A DNA stretch of 64,000 nucleotides from Acidobacteriota bacterium (GCA_003223645.1 QHVT01000025.1:1-64000), one strand, 5' to 3'; shown: positions 24,906 through 33,471, counted from the first letter of the stretch. The notes: generated from the letters alone by a model not told the origin. Translations and numbers: made by a program.

Positions 24906-25983
24906 TCTCGCTCTCGAAGATGCCGCCGATTTTCGCGTCTTCGCCGGCGTGGAAGACGAGGCAGAACCACGTTTCGGCGGCCGAGGCGGCCGCCGCTCCA
25001 CTCGTGAGGAAGATCGCGATCTTCTGGTCGCCGGTCGCATAGCCTGCGAGGCGCGCGTCTCGAAATTTCGAGAGCCACTCCGCCTCGGTCGCAACGAACT
25101 TCGCCTCCGGGCGCGACTCGAGAAATGCAGACGTGCGATTCGCGACGCGAAACGCGCGCATCGAAGCGGCATCGCCGTGCACCGCATCGACGAATGCGCG
25201 TGCACGCGAGGCGAGGGGAGTGGCCGGAAGCTCATTCGTCCACACCGCTTTGCTCCAGCCGTTGTTCGAGGTCGGCGCATCGCGCATCGTCTTCTCGATC
25301 CAATCGCGATGCGACGAAACGCGCGCGTAAATCTCGTGCGAGTCGTAGCGACAGCTCTTGCCGCGCTCGCTCGCGTTCGCGGAGCTGACGCCGATGGTCC
25401 AGGACTTTCCGTCATGCTCGATGATCGCCGGCCCGCCGCTGTCGCCCGGACCGCTGATGCCTTCGAGCTTCGTCGCGCGCGGCGGCGCGTCGAACGTGAA
25501 GCCGATGACGTTCTCGTCGACGCGATCGACGACGTTTGTCGCGCCGCGCAGCACGCCGTCCTCGGTCGACGGGCCGCTGTTACCATCTCCGGTCGCACCG
25601 CGTCCGACGAACGTGACGGTCATTCCCATTTCGTTCTTGCCGCTGTACGGCGCAACCGGCGTGATTCCTTCGACTGCGTCTTCGAGCCGCACGAGCGCGA
25701 AGTCGTGTCCGCTCCGCTCGTCGGCGAGCCAGTCGGGATCGATGACGACCGCCGCGACGCGATACCGCTTCCCTCTCAACTGCACGAACGCGCCCGCCGG
25801 CGCAAGCTCCGCGCCGACATGCGCGGCGGTGAGAACCCATCGCGGCGCGATGAGCACGCCTTCGGCGAGCTTCTGCATTTGCGCGACCGCCGAGTAATGC
25901 GCGGCGAGCCGAATGTAGTCGCCGTCGGCGCGGTCGTGACGGCGGAGGATGCCAAGGACAACGAGAGCGATGACGATTCTCAT
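24862..25983 (-). CDS. Secreted trypsin-like serine protease
   Basis: 373 residues. The catalytic triad is intact: His in WVLTAAHVG, Asp in SGHDFALVRLED, Ser in GPGDSGGPAI. The N-terminus is short and hydrophobic (MRIVIALVVLGIL) and acts as a signal or anchor. About 130 residues after the protease domain form a second, unrecognised domain. Within that, SGAAAASAAE is encoded by a 30-nt palindromic element (24973-25002) identical to one inside the ABC exporter at 31244. A BlaI-type site just upstream (25994-26003) suggests control by the neighbouring BlaI repressor. Confidence 0.88.
   Translation of the reverse strand: MRIVIALVVLGILRRHDRADGDYIRLAAHYSAVAQMQKLAEGVLIAPRWVLTAAHVGAELAPAGAFVQLRGKRYRVAAVVIDPDWLADERSGHDFALVRLEDAVEGITPVAPYSGKNEMGMTVTFVGRGATGDGNSGPSTEDGVLRGATNVVDRVDENVIGFTFDAPPRATKLEGISGPGDSGGPAIIEHDGKSWTIGVSSANASERGKSCRYDSHEIYARVSSHRDWIEKTMRDAPTSNNGWSKAVWTNELPATPLASRARAFVDAVHGDAASMRAFRVANRTSAFLESRPEAKFVATEAEWLSKFRDARLAGYATGDQKIAIFLTSGAAAASAAETWFCLVFHAGEDAKIGGIFESEIMAPAAAAASTPAA
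24973..25002. repeat. In-frame 30-nt palindromic element in the protease gene
   Basis: Exact reverse complement of 31244-31273. It encodes SGAAAASAAE in the protease. Longer relatives with the same GTGGAGCGGCGGCCGC arms lie in gaps at 26008-26078 and 61646-61673. Confidence 0.92.
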
Positions 25984-25993
25984 GATGGTTCCT

Positions 25994-26003
25994 TACATGT
26001 GTA
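25994..26003 (-). promoter_or_regulatory. BlaI-type operator upstream of the protease gene
   Basis: TACATGTGTA fits TACAnnTGTA, the core of BlaI/MecI operators, and lies 10 bp upstream of the protease ATG. The blaI-like gene itself has a stronger copy at 28102. This places the protease in the probable BlaI regulon. Confidence 0.55.
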
Positions 26004-26007
26004 GGGG

Positions 26008-26078
26008 AGTGGAGCGGCGGCCGCTCTCGGCCGCCGACCGCTCGCGAAAGTCCGGCGGCCGAGGGCGGCCGCCGCTCC
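26008..26078. repeat. GTGGAGCGGCGGCCGC palindromic element, intergenic
   Basis: Arms AGTGGAGCGGCGGCCGC (26008-26024) and GGCGGCCGCCGCTCC (26064-26078) between the protease and BlaR1-like genes. It is the same family as the in-frame copies at 24973 and 31244. Confidence 0.88.
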
Positions 26079-26085
26079 GCTTCAA

Positions 26086-27702
26086 TTAGTAGTTGAGGAT
26101 GGCGTCGAGAACTTTCTCGTTCGCGCCGGCGTCGCGCAGAATCCGGCGCAGCCAGGTCTCGCGCGTGACGCCGCTCCACGATCCGATCCAGCGCGCGCCG
26201 CGCGGATCGAACACGAAGGAACGTTTGCCGGCGGACGACGTCTCGATGACTTGCACGATCGTATTGGTGTTCACGTCGAGCGCGCCGGTGGCGTTGTCGT
26301 AGTCCAGTTGGATGTGCGCTTTCACTTCTTTGCCGTCGTCGTCGGTACGCGAATAGTTCGCCGCCCACGTCGAGTTCTTATGGGCCGTCTCGCCGTCGTA
26401 CGCCTCCTCGGCGAGAAAGCCGGAGATCATCGCGCGCCGCGCGTCGTCGCACCACGGCTTCTCGTCGCCGTTCACGACGTATCGGTACTTCGGGTCGAGG
26501 CTCGGACCGGGAACGACTTCGATGTGGCGCGTGACGCGGTCCGCTTCCTGGTCGACGCGCACGAATCCGCCGGAGTTGTTGAAGCGCACCCATGAACCGT
26601 CGAGCGCCACCTGTGCTTCGTGCGCGACGAACTTCACGTGCGTCGTGCCGTCCGGTCCTTCGAACGTCTGGCGAAGACTCGCATCGGTGAAGTCGTTCGC
26701 CTGTCCCGGCGTTCGCGTCGTCGCAGCGGCGGCGGTGACGATGCCGAACGCGGGCGCGAAGAGCGCCATTGCGCCGAGGACGAGGAGGGCGAGAGCGAAG
26801 CGGACGCTGACGGGGAGCGGCGCGGACGGATGCGCCCGCAGCACGCGCTGCACGCGCGCGATGAGATTCGAGCCGCCCTCCGCCATCGCGGCGACGGCGG
26901 GCGGCGCGGGTGCGATGTTGGACGCGAGCTCGGCGAGCGTCTCCGCGAGCGCGCGCTGATTGCCGGTCTGCAGCACTGCCGCGTCGTCGCAGAGAAACTC
27001 CGCGGTTTCTTTCAGCTTCGCGGCCGTGAGCCAGTTCAATGGCTGGAAGAACAGCAGCGCTTTCACAGCCTCCGCGAGCGTGAGCCAGAGCGGATCGCGC
27101 CGCAGCAGATGTCCGAGCTCGTGCGCGAGGATCGTCTCCTGCTGCTCCGCGCTCAAACGCGCGAATGTGTCGGACGGAATCACGATCTCCCATCCGAGCA
27201 TCGCCACCGGCGACGCGACGGACTCCGATGTGCTGAGACGAATCGGCTTCGTGCAACGCGCGCGCGCGGCGAGTGCATCGAGCAGCTCGCGCGCGGGGCC
27301 GAGAAGCAGTTCCGTTCGATCGCCAACGGCTGCGAGAAATCGGCGGCGGCCGACGAAGATGCGCGCGAGCAGGAGCAACGCGATGAGCGCGTACGCGATG
27401 GCAGCGAGCGATGTGCGATCGACGCGTGACGGTTGTGTTGCGACGACCGGTGTTGCGACGACGGTCGATTCGGGAGCAGGCATCGTCACCTGCATCCGCT
27501 GCGGTACACGCGCGGGAAGAATGCGCTCGACCGGCGCGAGCACCTGCAGCGTCGCCGTCACGATTCCGCCGATGAGTGCGACCTTCCACAACGTGTCGCG
27601 AACGGAAGCGGAGCGAATGAAGCGCGCGACGATCGCGACGACCGCGATCAGCAGCGTGCTGTGCATCAGATACGTGACACCCCATATCGTGACTGCGCTC
27701 AT
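26086..27702 (-). CDS. BlaR1-like membrane metallopeptidase sensor (M56)
   Basis: 538 residues. Four N-terminal membrane helices carry an M56 peptidase domain with HELGH in ETILAHELGHLLRRDPLW and the downstream ETAEFLCDDAAV zinc ligand region. A fifth helix near 310 leads to a C-terminal domain that is not a penicillin-binding sensor; it contains beta-rich sequence around FEGPDGTTHVKFVAHEAQ. Family members cleave a BlaI repressor after sensing a signal outside the cell. ATG 27702 was chosen because it overlaps the stop of the upstream blaI-like gene (ATGA) and starts MSAVTIWGVTYL. Confidence 0.88.
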   Translation of the reverse strand: MSAVTIWGVTYLMHSTLLIAVVAIVARFIRSASVRDTLWKVALIGGIVTATLQVLAPVERILPARVPQRMQVTMPAPESTVVATPVVATQPSRVDRTSLAAIAYALIALLLLARIFVGRRRFLAAVGDRTELLLGPARELLDALAARARCTKPIRLSTSESVASPVAMLGWEIVIPSDTFARLSAEQQETILAHELGHLLRRDPLWLTLAEAVKALLFFQPLNWLTAAKLKETAEFLCDDAAVLQTGNQRALAETLAELASNIAPAPPAVAAMAEGGSNLIARVQRVLRAHPSAPLPVSVRFALALLVLGAMALFAPAFGIVTAAAATTRTPGQANDFTDASLRQTFEGPDGTTHVKFVAHEAQVALDGSWVRFNNSGGFVRVDQEADRVTRHIEVVPGPSLDPKYRYVVNGDEKPWCDDARRAMISGFLAEEAYDGETAHKNSTWAANYSRTDDDGKEVKAHIQLDYDNATGALDVNTNTIVQVIETSSAGKRSFVFDPRGARWIGSWSGVTRETWLRRILRDAGANEKVLDAILNY

Positions 27703-28100
27703 TTGCGCTCCTTCTTTCCCCGCTTTTCCCAATCGCTGATCAGCGACCGCACGCGCTCGACGTCGCCGGGCGCGATGTCCTTCGCCTCGAGCGCGTGACT
27801 CACCAGCGCCGGCAAACTTCCGCCGAACAGATGGTCGAGCACGTTGCGCATCTTCGCGCGCCCCACTTCGTAGCGTGTAACCGTCGGCTCGTAGATGAAC
27901 TCGCGTCCGTCGGCGTAATGCGCGAGGAATCCCTGCTTCTCCAGCCGCGTCATCATCGTGCCGATCGTCTTCTTCGCCAGGCCGGTCTTGTCGAGGAGCG
28001 CGTCGTGCACGTCCGTGACGCTCGCCGTCCCGCGGCTCCAGACCTCCTGCATGATGGCGATCTGCAGGTCGGTGAGCTCGTGAAGGTCTTTCCTGTTCAT
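27699..28100 (-). CDS. BlaI/MecI-family transcriptional repressor
   Basis: 133 residues. The winged helix is evident from LTDLQIAIMQEVWSRGTASVTDVHDAL through KKTIGTMMTRLEKQGFLAHYADGREFIYEPTVTR, matching BlaI/MecI repressors (the segment that BlaR1-type proteases cut lies nearby). It is encoded directly before and overlapping its likely protease. A perfect palindrome that fits the family operator lies 1 bp upstream of its ATG, so it should repress its own operon. Beta-lactam sensing is not implied, because the partner lacks a penicillin-binding domain. Confidence 0.92.
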   Translation of the reverse strand: MNRKDLHELTDLQIAIMQEVWSRGTASVTDVHDALLDKTGLAKKTIGTMMTRLEKQGFLAHYADGREFIYEPTVTRYEVGRAKMRNVLDHLFGGSLPALVSHALEAKDIAPGDVERVRSLISDWEKRGKKERK

Positions 28101-28101
28101 G

Positions 28102-28115
28102 CTTACAGCTGTAAG
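28102..28115. promoter_or_regulatory. BlaI operator: perfect 14-bp palindrome
   Basis: CTTACAGCTGTAAG contains TACAnnTGTA, the BlaI/MecI core, and is a perfect palindrome. It lies between the blaI-like gene (minus) and the ABC exporter operon (plus), so it could control both. Confidence 0.8.
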
Positions 28116-28167
28116 AATAAGCCCGCGCGCGGTCGTTGGCAAGTGTCGTTCATGTCACAGCACTACA

Positions 28168-29955
28168 ATGTCTCGCCCGATGACTCCCGTCCGCCGCCTT
28201 CTCCACTATTTCGCAAAATACCGGCGAACGCTTCTCCTCGGCTTCGCCTGTGTGCTCGGCTCCGCGGCGTTCTCGCTCCTCAAGCCGCTGATCATCGGCA
28301 GCGCGGTCAACGCCATCGGCGGCACGTTCACGCGCGGGATGCTGGTGCGCTACGGCCTCATGCTCATCGGCGCGGCGGCGATGCAGGGCGTGTTTCTCTA
28401 CCTGCATCGGCAGATCATCATCGGCGCGTCGCGCAACATCGAATACGACATGCGCAACGACTTCTACGCGCACCTGCAGCGCCTGCCGCTGCGCTACTAC
28501 CAGGAGCAGCGCACCGGCGACCTCATGTCGCGCGCGACGAACGATCTCTCCTCGGTGCGCATGCTGATCGGTCCCGCGGTGATGCATTCCGTGTCGTCGC
28601 TGCTGGTCGTCACGGGATCGTTCGTGATGATGCTGCGCATCGAGCCGATGATGGCGATGATCGCGCTGCTGGCCGTGCCGGTCGTCGCCGGACTGGTGAA
28701 GTATTTCGGCCAGCGCATTCACGTCCGCTTCAAATCGGTGCAGGACTACTTCGGCGACATCTCCGCGCGCGTGCAGGAAAATCTCGCCGGCGTGCGCGTC
28801 GTGCGCGCGTTCACGCGGGAGGCGAGCGAGATCGAGACGTTCAAGCGGATGAACCACGAGTACGTGGAGCGCAACCGCTCGCTGATTCGATTGACGGCGA
28901 CGTTCTATCCGGCGCTGCACGCATTCATCGGCGTGATGTTCGTGCTCGTCTTCTTCATCGGCGGGCGCCGCATTCTCGCCGGCACGATGACGCTCGGCGA
29001 CTTCGTCGCCTTTCAGTTCTATCTCGCGCAGATGATCTGGCCGCTGATCGCGCTCGGATGGGTCATGAATCTCTTCCAGCGCGGCATGGCCTCGATGCGG
29101 CGACTGCACGAAGTGTGGTCGGTCGAGCCGGGCGTTGACGTATCTGGAGTGGTGCGCGCCTCCGGCGCGCCTGAGGGCGGCGGCGCGCCAGAGGCGCGCA
29201 CCACTCCGCGCGGCGATCTCGAGATTCGCGATCTCACGTTCGCGTACGCCGATCGCGCCGTGCTGCGCGACATCAATCTCTCATTGCGCCACGGCGAGAC
29301 CGTCGGCATCGTCGGACGCACCGGCAGCGGCAAGTCGACGCTGCTCTCGCTCCTCACGCGCACGTTCGAGCCGCCGCCGGGAACGATCTTCATCGACGGC
29401 ATCCCGATCGAGACCATCCCGCAGCATCAGCTGCGCGACTGGATCGGCATGGTGCCGCAGGAGACGTTTCTCTTCTCCGAGTCGATCGCCGAGAACATCC
29501 GCTTCGGCCGCGCGAACGCGAGCGCCGCAGAAGTCGCGGAGGCCGCGGAAGAAGCGGGACTCACCGGCGACGTCGCAACCTTCGCGCAGGGACTCGACAC
29601 CGTCATCGGCGAGCGCGGCATCACGCTGTCGGGCGGACAGAAACAACGCACCGCGATCGCGCGCGCACTCGTGCGCGAGCCGCTGATCCTGATCCTCGAC
29701 GACTCGCTGAGCGCGGTCGACACGCAGACCGAAGAGAAGATCCTGCGCGCGTTGCGCGAGATTCGAAAGGGGCGGACGGCGCTCATCGTCTCGCATCGCG
29801 TGTCGTCGGTGAAAGACGCCGACCACATCGTCGTCATCGACGACGGCAGCATCGTCGAGCGCGGCACGCACGAAGCGCTCGTCGCGAAAGGCGGCTACTA
29901 CGCCGACTTGTACAGGCGGCAGACGATCGAGGCGGAGCTGGAGGAGATTGCATGA
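28168..29955 (+). CDS. ABC exporter, subunit with degenerate catalytic site
   Basis: 595 residues: six membrane helices (about 20-300) and an ABC ATPase domain. Walker A is GRTGSGKST, the signature LSGGQKQR, and Walker B ILILDDSLSAVD. The catalytic glutamate is replaced by aspartate (LDD), as in the inactive-site half of heterodimeric exporters such as BmrC or TM287. The partner with LDE is encoded next. Between the membrane and ATPase domains the protein carries VVRASGAPEGGGAPEARTTP, translated from a palindromic element (29146-29207) also present in a caspase gene. ATG 28168 was preferred, 12 nt before another in-frame ATG. Confidence 0.92.
   Translation: MSRPMTPVRRLLHYFAKYRRTLLLGFACVLGSAAFSLLKPLIIGSAVNAIGGTFTRGMLVRYGLMLIGAAAMQGVFLYLHRQIIIGASRNIEYDMRNDFYAHLQRLPLRYYQEQRTGDLMSRATNDLSSVRMLIGPAVMHSVSSLLVVTGSFVMMLRIEPMMAMIALLAVPVVAGLVKYFGQRIHVRFKSVQDYFGDISARVQENLAGVRVVRAFTREASEIETFKRMNHEYVERNRSLIRLTATFYPALHAFIGVMFVLVFFIGGRRILAGTMTLGDFVAFQFYLAQMIWPLIALGWVMNLFQRGMASMRRLHEVWSVEPGVDVSGVVRASGAPEGGGAPEARTTPRGDLEIRDLTFAYADRAVLRDINLSLRHGETVGIVGRTGSGKSTLLSLLTRTFEPPPGTIFIDGIPIETIPQHQLRDWIGMVPQETFLFSESIAENIRFGRANASAAEVAEAAEEAGLTGDVATFAQGLDTVIGERGITLSGGQKQRTAIARALVREPLILILDDSLSAVDTQTEEKILRALREIRKGRTALIVSHRVSSVKDADHIVVIDDGSIVERGTHEALVAKGGYYADLYRRQTIEAELEEIA
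29146..29207. repeat. In-frame palindromic element in the exporter gene
   Basis: Arms of 26 nt (29146-29171 and 29182-29207) are reverse complements with one mismatch. The left arm is identical over 26 nt to 34912-34937 inside the caspase gene. Because it is palindromic, either orientation encodes VVRASGAP and GAPEARTTP. Confidence 0.95.
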
Positions 29956-29968
29956 TTTGCGGTTCCTC

Positions 29969-30081
29969 CAGTTTATCCCGCGCGGAGACGCGGGATCTCG
30001 GGTTAAACCGCGACAGATCGCTCCGACGCACGATCATCGTTCGTGCACCGGAGATCCCGCGTCTGCGCGCGGGATAAACTG
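29969..30081. repeat. Palindromic element between the two exporter genes
   Basis: CAGTTTATCCCGCGC (29969-29983) and its complement (30067-30081) bracket inner arms with CGGGATCTC and GAGATCCCG. It fills most of the 136-bp gap between the two exporter subunit genes, where an operon would normally be tight. Confidence 0.9.
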
Positions 30082-30091
30082 AAAGAACGAG

Positions 30092-31978
30092 ATGGCCGAC
30101 ATCGAGAAACACGAAGACGAAGGCGCGAAAGCGTTCGATCCGCGGCTTGCGCGCCGTCTCTTCGCGTATCTGAAGCCGTATCGTTTCCGCGCGGCGCTTT
30201 CGGTGTTTCTCGTCATCGTCTCGTCGCTCTTCGAGATCGCGGGGCCGGCGATCACGGCGATCGCGATCGATCTCTACGTGAAGCCGCTGCAGGGCGCGAA
30301 TCCGATGGGTGTGAGCAGGCGCGCCGGCGACTGGCTCGCGTCGCACGGATGGGCGCTCGATCCGATCAGCGGCATCAATCTCACCGCGATCGTCTATCTG
30401 TTCACGCTCGTCGGCGGCTTCGCGATTCTCTATTCGCAGATGGTGCTGATGAACCTGATGGGCCAGTACATCATGTACGACCTGCGGCGGCAGATCTTCA
30501 CGCACCTGCAGCGGCTCGACATCCAATTCTTCGACCGCAATCCGGTCGGACGGCTGATGACGCGCGTGACGACCGACGTCGACGCGCTCAACGATCTCTT
30601 CACCGCCGGCTTCGTCGCGATCTTCGGCGACATCTTCGTCCTCCTCGGCATCGTCGGCGTGCTGTTCTGGATGAACTGGCGCCTCGCGCTCGTGCTCTTT
30701 TCGATCACGCCGTTCATCGTGCTCGTGTCGATCTGGTTCCGCCGCGGGGCGCGCGTCACGTACCGCAAAGTGCGCGCGCGCATCGCCGCGATCAACGCGT
30801 TCCTGCAGGAGCACATCTCCGGCATGTCGACCGTGCAGCTCTTCAATCGCGAGGAGAAAGAAGCGGAGAAGTTCGACGCGCTCAATCGCAAACATCGCGA
30901 CGCGAACATCGAGTCGATTTTCTATTACGCCGTGTTCTATCCGGTCATCGAGTTGATCGAGACGATCGGCGTTGCGCTGATCGTCTGGTACGGCGGCGGC
31001 AAAGTGATCCAGGGAACGCTCTCCGTCGGTGCGCTCGTCGCGTTCTTCCAATACTCGCAGCGCTTCTATCAGCCGATCTCCGATCTGTCCGAGAAGTACA
31101 ACATCCTGCAGGCGGCGATGGCGGCGAGCGAGCGCATTTTCAGATTGCTCGATACGCCGGTGCACATCACGTCGACGGGAACGTTGAAGGCCGAGCACCT
31201 CGAGTCGATCGAGTTCCGCGACGTTTGGTTCGCCTATAACGACAGTGGAGCGGCGGCCGCCTCGGCCGCCGAAGCGACAGCGCCGGACTGGGTCTTGAAG
31301 AACGTATCCTTCCGCGTCAATCGCGGCGAGCGCATCGCACTCGTCGGCCACACCGGCGCGGGAAAGACGACCGTCACGTCGCTGCTGCTCCGCTTCTACG
31401 AGCCGCAGCGCGGCGAGATCCTGATCAACGGCATCGACTTCCGCGAATACGACCTCGAGTCGCTGCGGCGATCGTTCGCGATCGTGCAGCAGGACTTCTT
31501 CCTCTTCACCGGCAACGTCGCCGACAACATCTCGCTCGCCGATCCCGCGATCTCGCCGGAGATGATCCGCACCGCGGCGCTGCGCGTGCAGGCCGATCGC
31601 TTCATCTCGCGATTGCCCGATGGTTACGCGTCGCAGGTGCGCGAGCGCGGAGCGGGATTGTCGGTCGGCGAGAAACAGCTGCTTTCGTTTGCCCGCGCGC
31701 TGGCGTTCAATCCGCCGGTGCTCATCCTCGACGAGGCAACATCCTCGATCGATACCGAAACAGAATTGCTGATCCAGGAGGCGATCCAGACGCTCCTCGA
31801 AGGGCGGACGTCGCTCGTCATCGCCCATCGTTTGTCGACGATTCGCTCCGCCGATTCGATCCTCGTGTTCCACCACGGGGAGATTCGCGAGCGCGGCACG
31901 CACGACCAGTTGATGGAGCACGGCGGCCTGTATCGCCGGCTCTACGAGATCCAATATCGCGAAGCGGTGGCCGTGTGA
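30092..31978 (+). CDS. ABC exporter, catalytic subunit
   Basis: 628 residues with six membrane helices then an ATPase domain. Walker A is GHTGAGKTT, the signature is LSVGEKQ and Walker B is VLILDEATSSID with the catalytic Glu present, so this is the active half of a heterodimer with the gene before. Residues about 385-394 (SGAAAASAAE) come from a 30-nt palindromic element (31244-31273) that also sits in the trypsin-like protease gene. It falls in the linker before the ATPase domain, a place that tolerates additions. The substrate is unknown; multidrug or lipid export is usual for the family. Confidence 0.92.
   Translation: MADIEKHEDEGAKAFDPRLARRLFAYLKPYRFRAALSVFLVIVSSLFEIAGPAITAIAIDLYVKPLQGANPMGVSRRAGDWLASHGWALDPISGINLTAIVYLFTLVGGFAILYSQMVLMNLMGQYIMYDLRRQIFTHLQRLDIQFFDRNPVGRLMTRVTTDVDALNDLFTAGFVAIFGDIFVLLGIVGVLFWMNWRLALVLFSITPFIVLVSIWFRRGARVTYRKVRARIAAINAFLQEHISGMSTVQLFNREEKEAEKFDALNRKHRDANIESIFYYAVFYPVIELIETIGVALIVWYGGGKVIQGTLSVGALVAFFQYSQRFYQPISDLSEKYNILQAAMAASERIFRLLDTPVHITSTGTLKAEHLESIEFRDVWFAYNDSGAAAASAAEATAPDWVLKNVSFRVNRGERIALVGHTGAGKTTVTSLLLRFYEPQRGEILINGIDFREYDLESLRRSFAIVQQDFFLFTGNVADNISLADPAISPEMIRTAALRVQADRFISRLPDGYASQVRERGAGLSVGEKQLLSFARALAFNPPVLILDEATSSIDTETELLIQEAIQTLLEGRTSLVIAHRLSTIRSADSILVFHHGEIRERGTHDQLMEHGGLYRRLYEIQYREAVAV
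31244..31273. repeat. In-frame 30-nt palindromic element in the exporter gene
   Basis: Identical (as reverse complement) to 24973-25002. It encodes SGAAAASAAE between the membrane and ATPase domains. Confidence 0.92.
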
Positions 31979-32057
31979 CGACCCTCACGTCGTTTGACAC
32001 CCGCCCGAAACGGGCCTACCTTTAGCATTTGTCCAATTGTGAAGGGAGGGGAGGCGA

Positions 32058-32273
32058 ATGACCGTGAGGTTCTTCCCCGGAAGTTTGAAACACAAGACCA
32101 GCCTGGTGGCCGGCTTTCTCCGGCAGTTCCGCGTCGAGCACGAGCTCGTGCGCTCCGAGGAGTACAAGGCGTATACGCATCACCTCGGAGAAGATCCGGC
32201 TGTGGAAGTCGACGGCCGGATGTTTGTCGATCCGAACGTGGATGCGCTCAAGAAAATCTTGAACGTCGACTAA
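32058..32273 (+). CDS. Small thioredoxin/glutaredoxin-like protein without cysteines
   Basis: 71 residues. The end PAVEVDGRMFVDPNVDALKKIL matches the last strand and helix of thioredoxin-fold proteins (glutaredoxin-like), but there is no CxxC motif and no cysteine, so it would not be a redox enzyme. A GGAGG ribosome site (AGGGAGGGGAGGCGA) precedes the start. It overlaps the 3' end of the gene on the other strand by four bases. Function unknown. Confidence 0.7.
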   Translation: MTVRFFPGSLKHKTSLVAGFLRQFRVEHELVRSEEYKAYTHHLGEDPAVEVDGRMFVDPNVDALKKILNVD

Positions 32274-32569
32274 GCAGTCTTGAAAAGCGACTCGAGCTCG
32301 CGCTCCACCGTCTGGCGGATGCGCGACTCGAACGGCTTCGCCAGCAGCGGGAGCTTCACGTCGATCACCACGGCTGCATCCGTGACCTCCAGCGTCCCCC
32401 CGACCGACATTCCGCGGGCCTTTCCTTTGAAGTACAGCGTGTCGCCGCGCCAGTCGTGCTCGACGTCGTCGGCCTTGTCGCCGAACTGGCCGAGGAGCTG
32501 CTGCGCCTTTCGATCGACGACCTGGTGAGCCTTCGTCTTCGTCGTGTTGTGCGGTACCGCGATTCGCAT
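32270..32569 (-). CDS. Polyhydroxyalkanoate-system-type small protein (PHA_gran_rgn)
   Basis: 99 residues, MRIAVPHNTTKTKAHQVV onward, ending FESRIRQTVERELESLFKT. The pattern IAVPHNTTK with KGKARGMSVGGTLEVTDAAVVIDVKLPLLAKPF is that of the conserved family annotated as PHA granule-associated or PHA-system proteins. The family occurs in many bacteria without PHA synthesis, so a direct role in PHA is doubtful here. ATG 32569 begins the conserved MRIxVPH motif. Confidence 0.75.
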   Translation of the reverse strand: MRIAVPHNTTKTKAHQVVDRKAQQLLGQFGDKADDVEHDWRGDTLYFKGKARGMSVGGTLEVTDAAVVIDVKLPLLAKPFESRIRQTVERELESLFKTA

Positions 32570-32595
32570 GCGCGCGTATTGTGCGTGACGCGTGC

Positions 32596-33471
32596 CTACG
32601 GTGTCACGGCGCTCGACTGCACGGCGATCGTCGCGCGCGGCGTGAAGTGCCACGGACTCGTCGCGACGTCGAACGAGCAGCGCTCGCCCGGCTGCAGGAC
32701 ACGCTTGCAACTCGCGTCGCCGATCAATTTGTAACCCGAGGCCTTGCGGCCGGGGCGATCGGCGTTCATCAAGTTGATGGCCTCGACGCGCAGCGCGCAG
32801 GGATGCGGATTCGAGAGCGTGATCGTGCGCCGGCCGGTGCCGATGAAGTGGACGTCGGGCGGATCGATCGCGGGCTGGTTGCTGGTGCAGAGCGGCGGGG
32901 GTGGTGGGGGAATGGGCGTGTAGCCGGAGAGACTGACGGTCTTTGTTCTGCCGTTCCCGATCACGGTCAGTTTACCGTTGCGGTGACCTTCGGTCGTCGG
33001 CGCGAACACGATGGCGGCAACACACGGCGCGCCGGCGCCGCAGTTGTCGGTGATCAGAAAGTCTTTCGCGTTCGCTTTAAGCAGCACGACGTGTTCCGCG
33101 TTTTTGATGGTGACGAGTTGGGCGGGGACGTTGCGCGCGTTGAAGTTGATTGCTGCCGGTGTAACGGTAAAAGGCTGTGGCTGCTGCGGCGGTTCACGAT
33201 CGGGCGGGGGCACTACGGGAGTATCGGGACCCTGTGTCGTGGCGGTCGTATCGGTCGTACCTGTCGTACCTGTCGTACCTGTCGTATCTGTCCTATCTGT
33301 CGTAGTCGTCGCATCTGTCCTACCAACCCCAACCCCCGCCCCCGGAGACCGCGACCCCAGCACGGGCAGAATCGAGACCACGACCAATACGATCGCGATC
33401 TCGATCCAGCGCTGCCGCTTCCGCCGCTTCCGTTCCGCGGAGTCGTCGATCAGGATGGTGATCTCGGCCAT
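32596..33471 (-). CDS. Membrane-anchored protein with Thr-rich linker and two beta domains
   Basis: 291 residues. A short cytoplasmic start (MAEITILIDDSAERKRRKRQRW) leads to a membrane helix (IEIAIVLVVVSILPVLG). A linker rich in Thr, Gly and Asp (TDTTGTTGTTGTTDTT) follows, then two beta-sandwich domains of ASPM-SPD-2-Hydin type (FTVTPAAINFNARNVPAQLVTIKN; and VHFIGTGRRTITLSNPHPC). Such domains are found in surface proteins. The Thr-rich repeat is encoded by repeated GTATCTGTC-like units and could vary in length. The next gene, also membrane, ends 4 bp upstream. Confidence 0.75.
   Translation of the reverse strand: MAEITILIDDSAERKRRKRQRWIEIAIVLVVVSILPVLGSRSPGAGVGVGRTDATTTTDRTDTTGTTGTTGTTDTTATTQGPDTPVVPPPDREPPQQPQPFTVTPAAINFNARNVPAQLVTIKNAEHVVLLKANAKDFLITDNCGAGAPCVAAIVFAPTTEGHRNGKLTVIGNGRTKTVSLSGYTPIPPPPPPLCTSNQPAIDPPDVHFIGTGRRTITLSNPHPCALRVEAINLMNADRPGRKASGYKLIGDASCKRVLQPGERCSFDVATSPWHFTPRATIAVQSSAVTP

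Noticed and set aside
28163-28172. TACAATGTCT as a second BlaI site at the exporter start
   Set aside because: The right half-site does not match TGTA.
31240-31280. 6-bp direct repeat CGACAG flanking the 31244 element as a target duplication
   Set aside because: It would imply a 35-bp net insertion, which would shift the frame; probably chance.
31995-32025. Terminator after the exporter operon (GCCCG-AAA-CGGGC)
   Set aside because: The stem is only five pairs and the following T content is weak; not enough to call.
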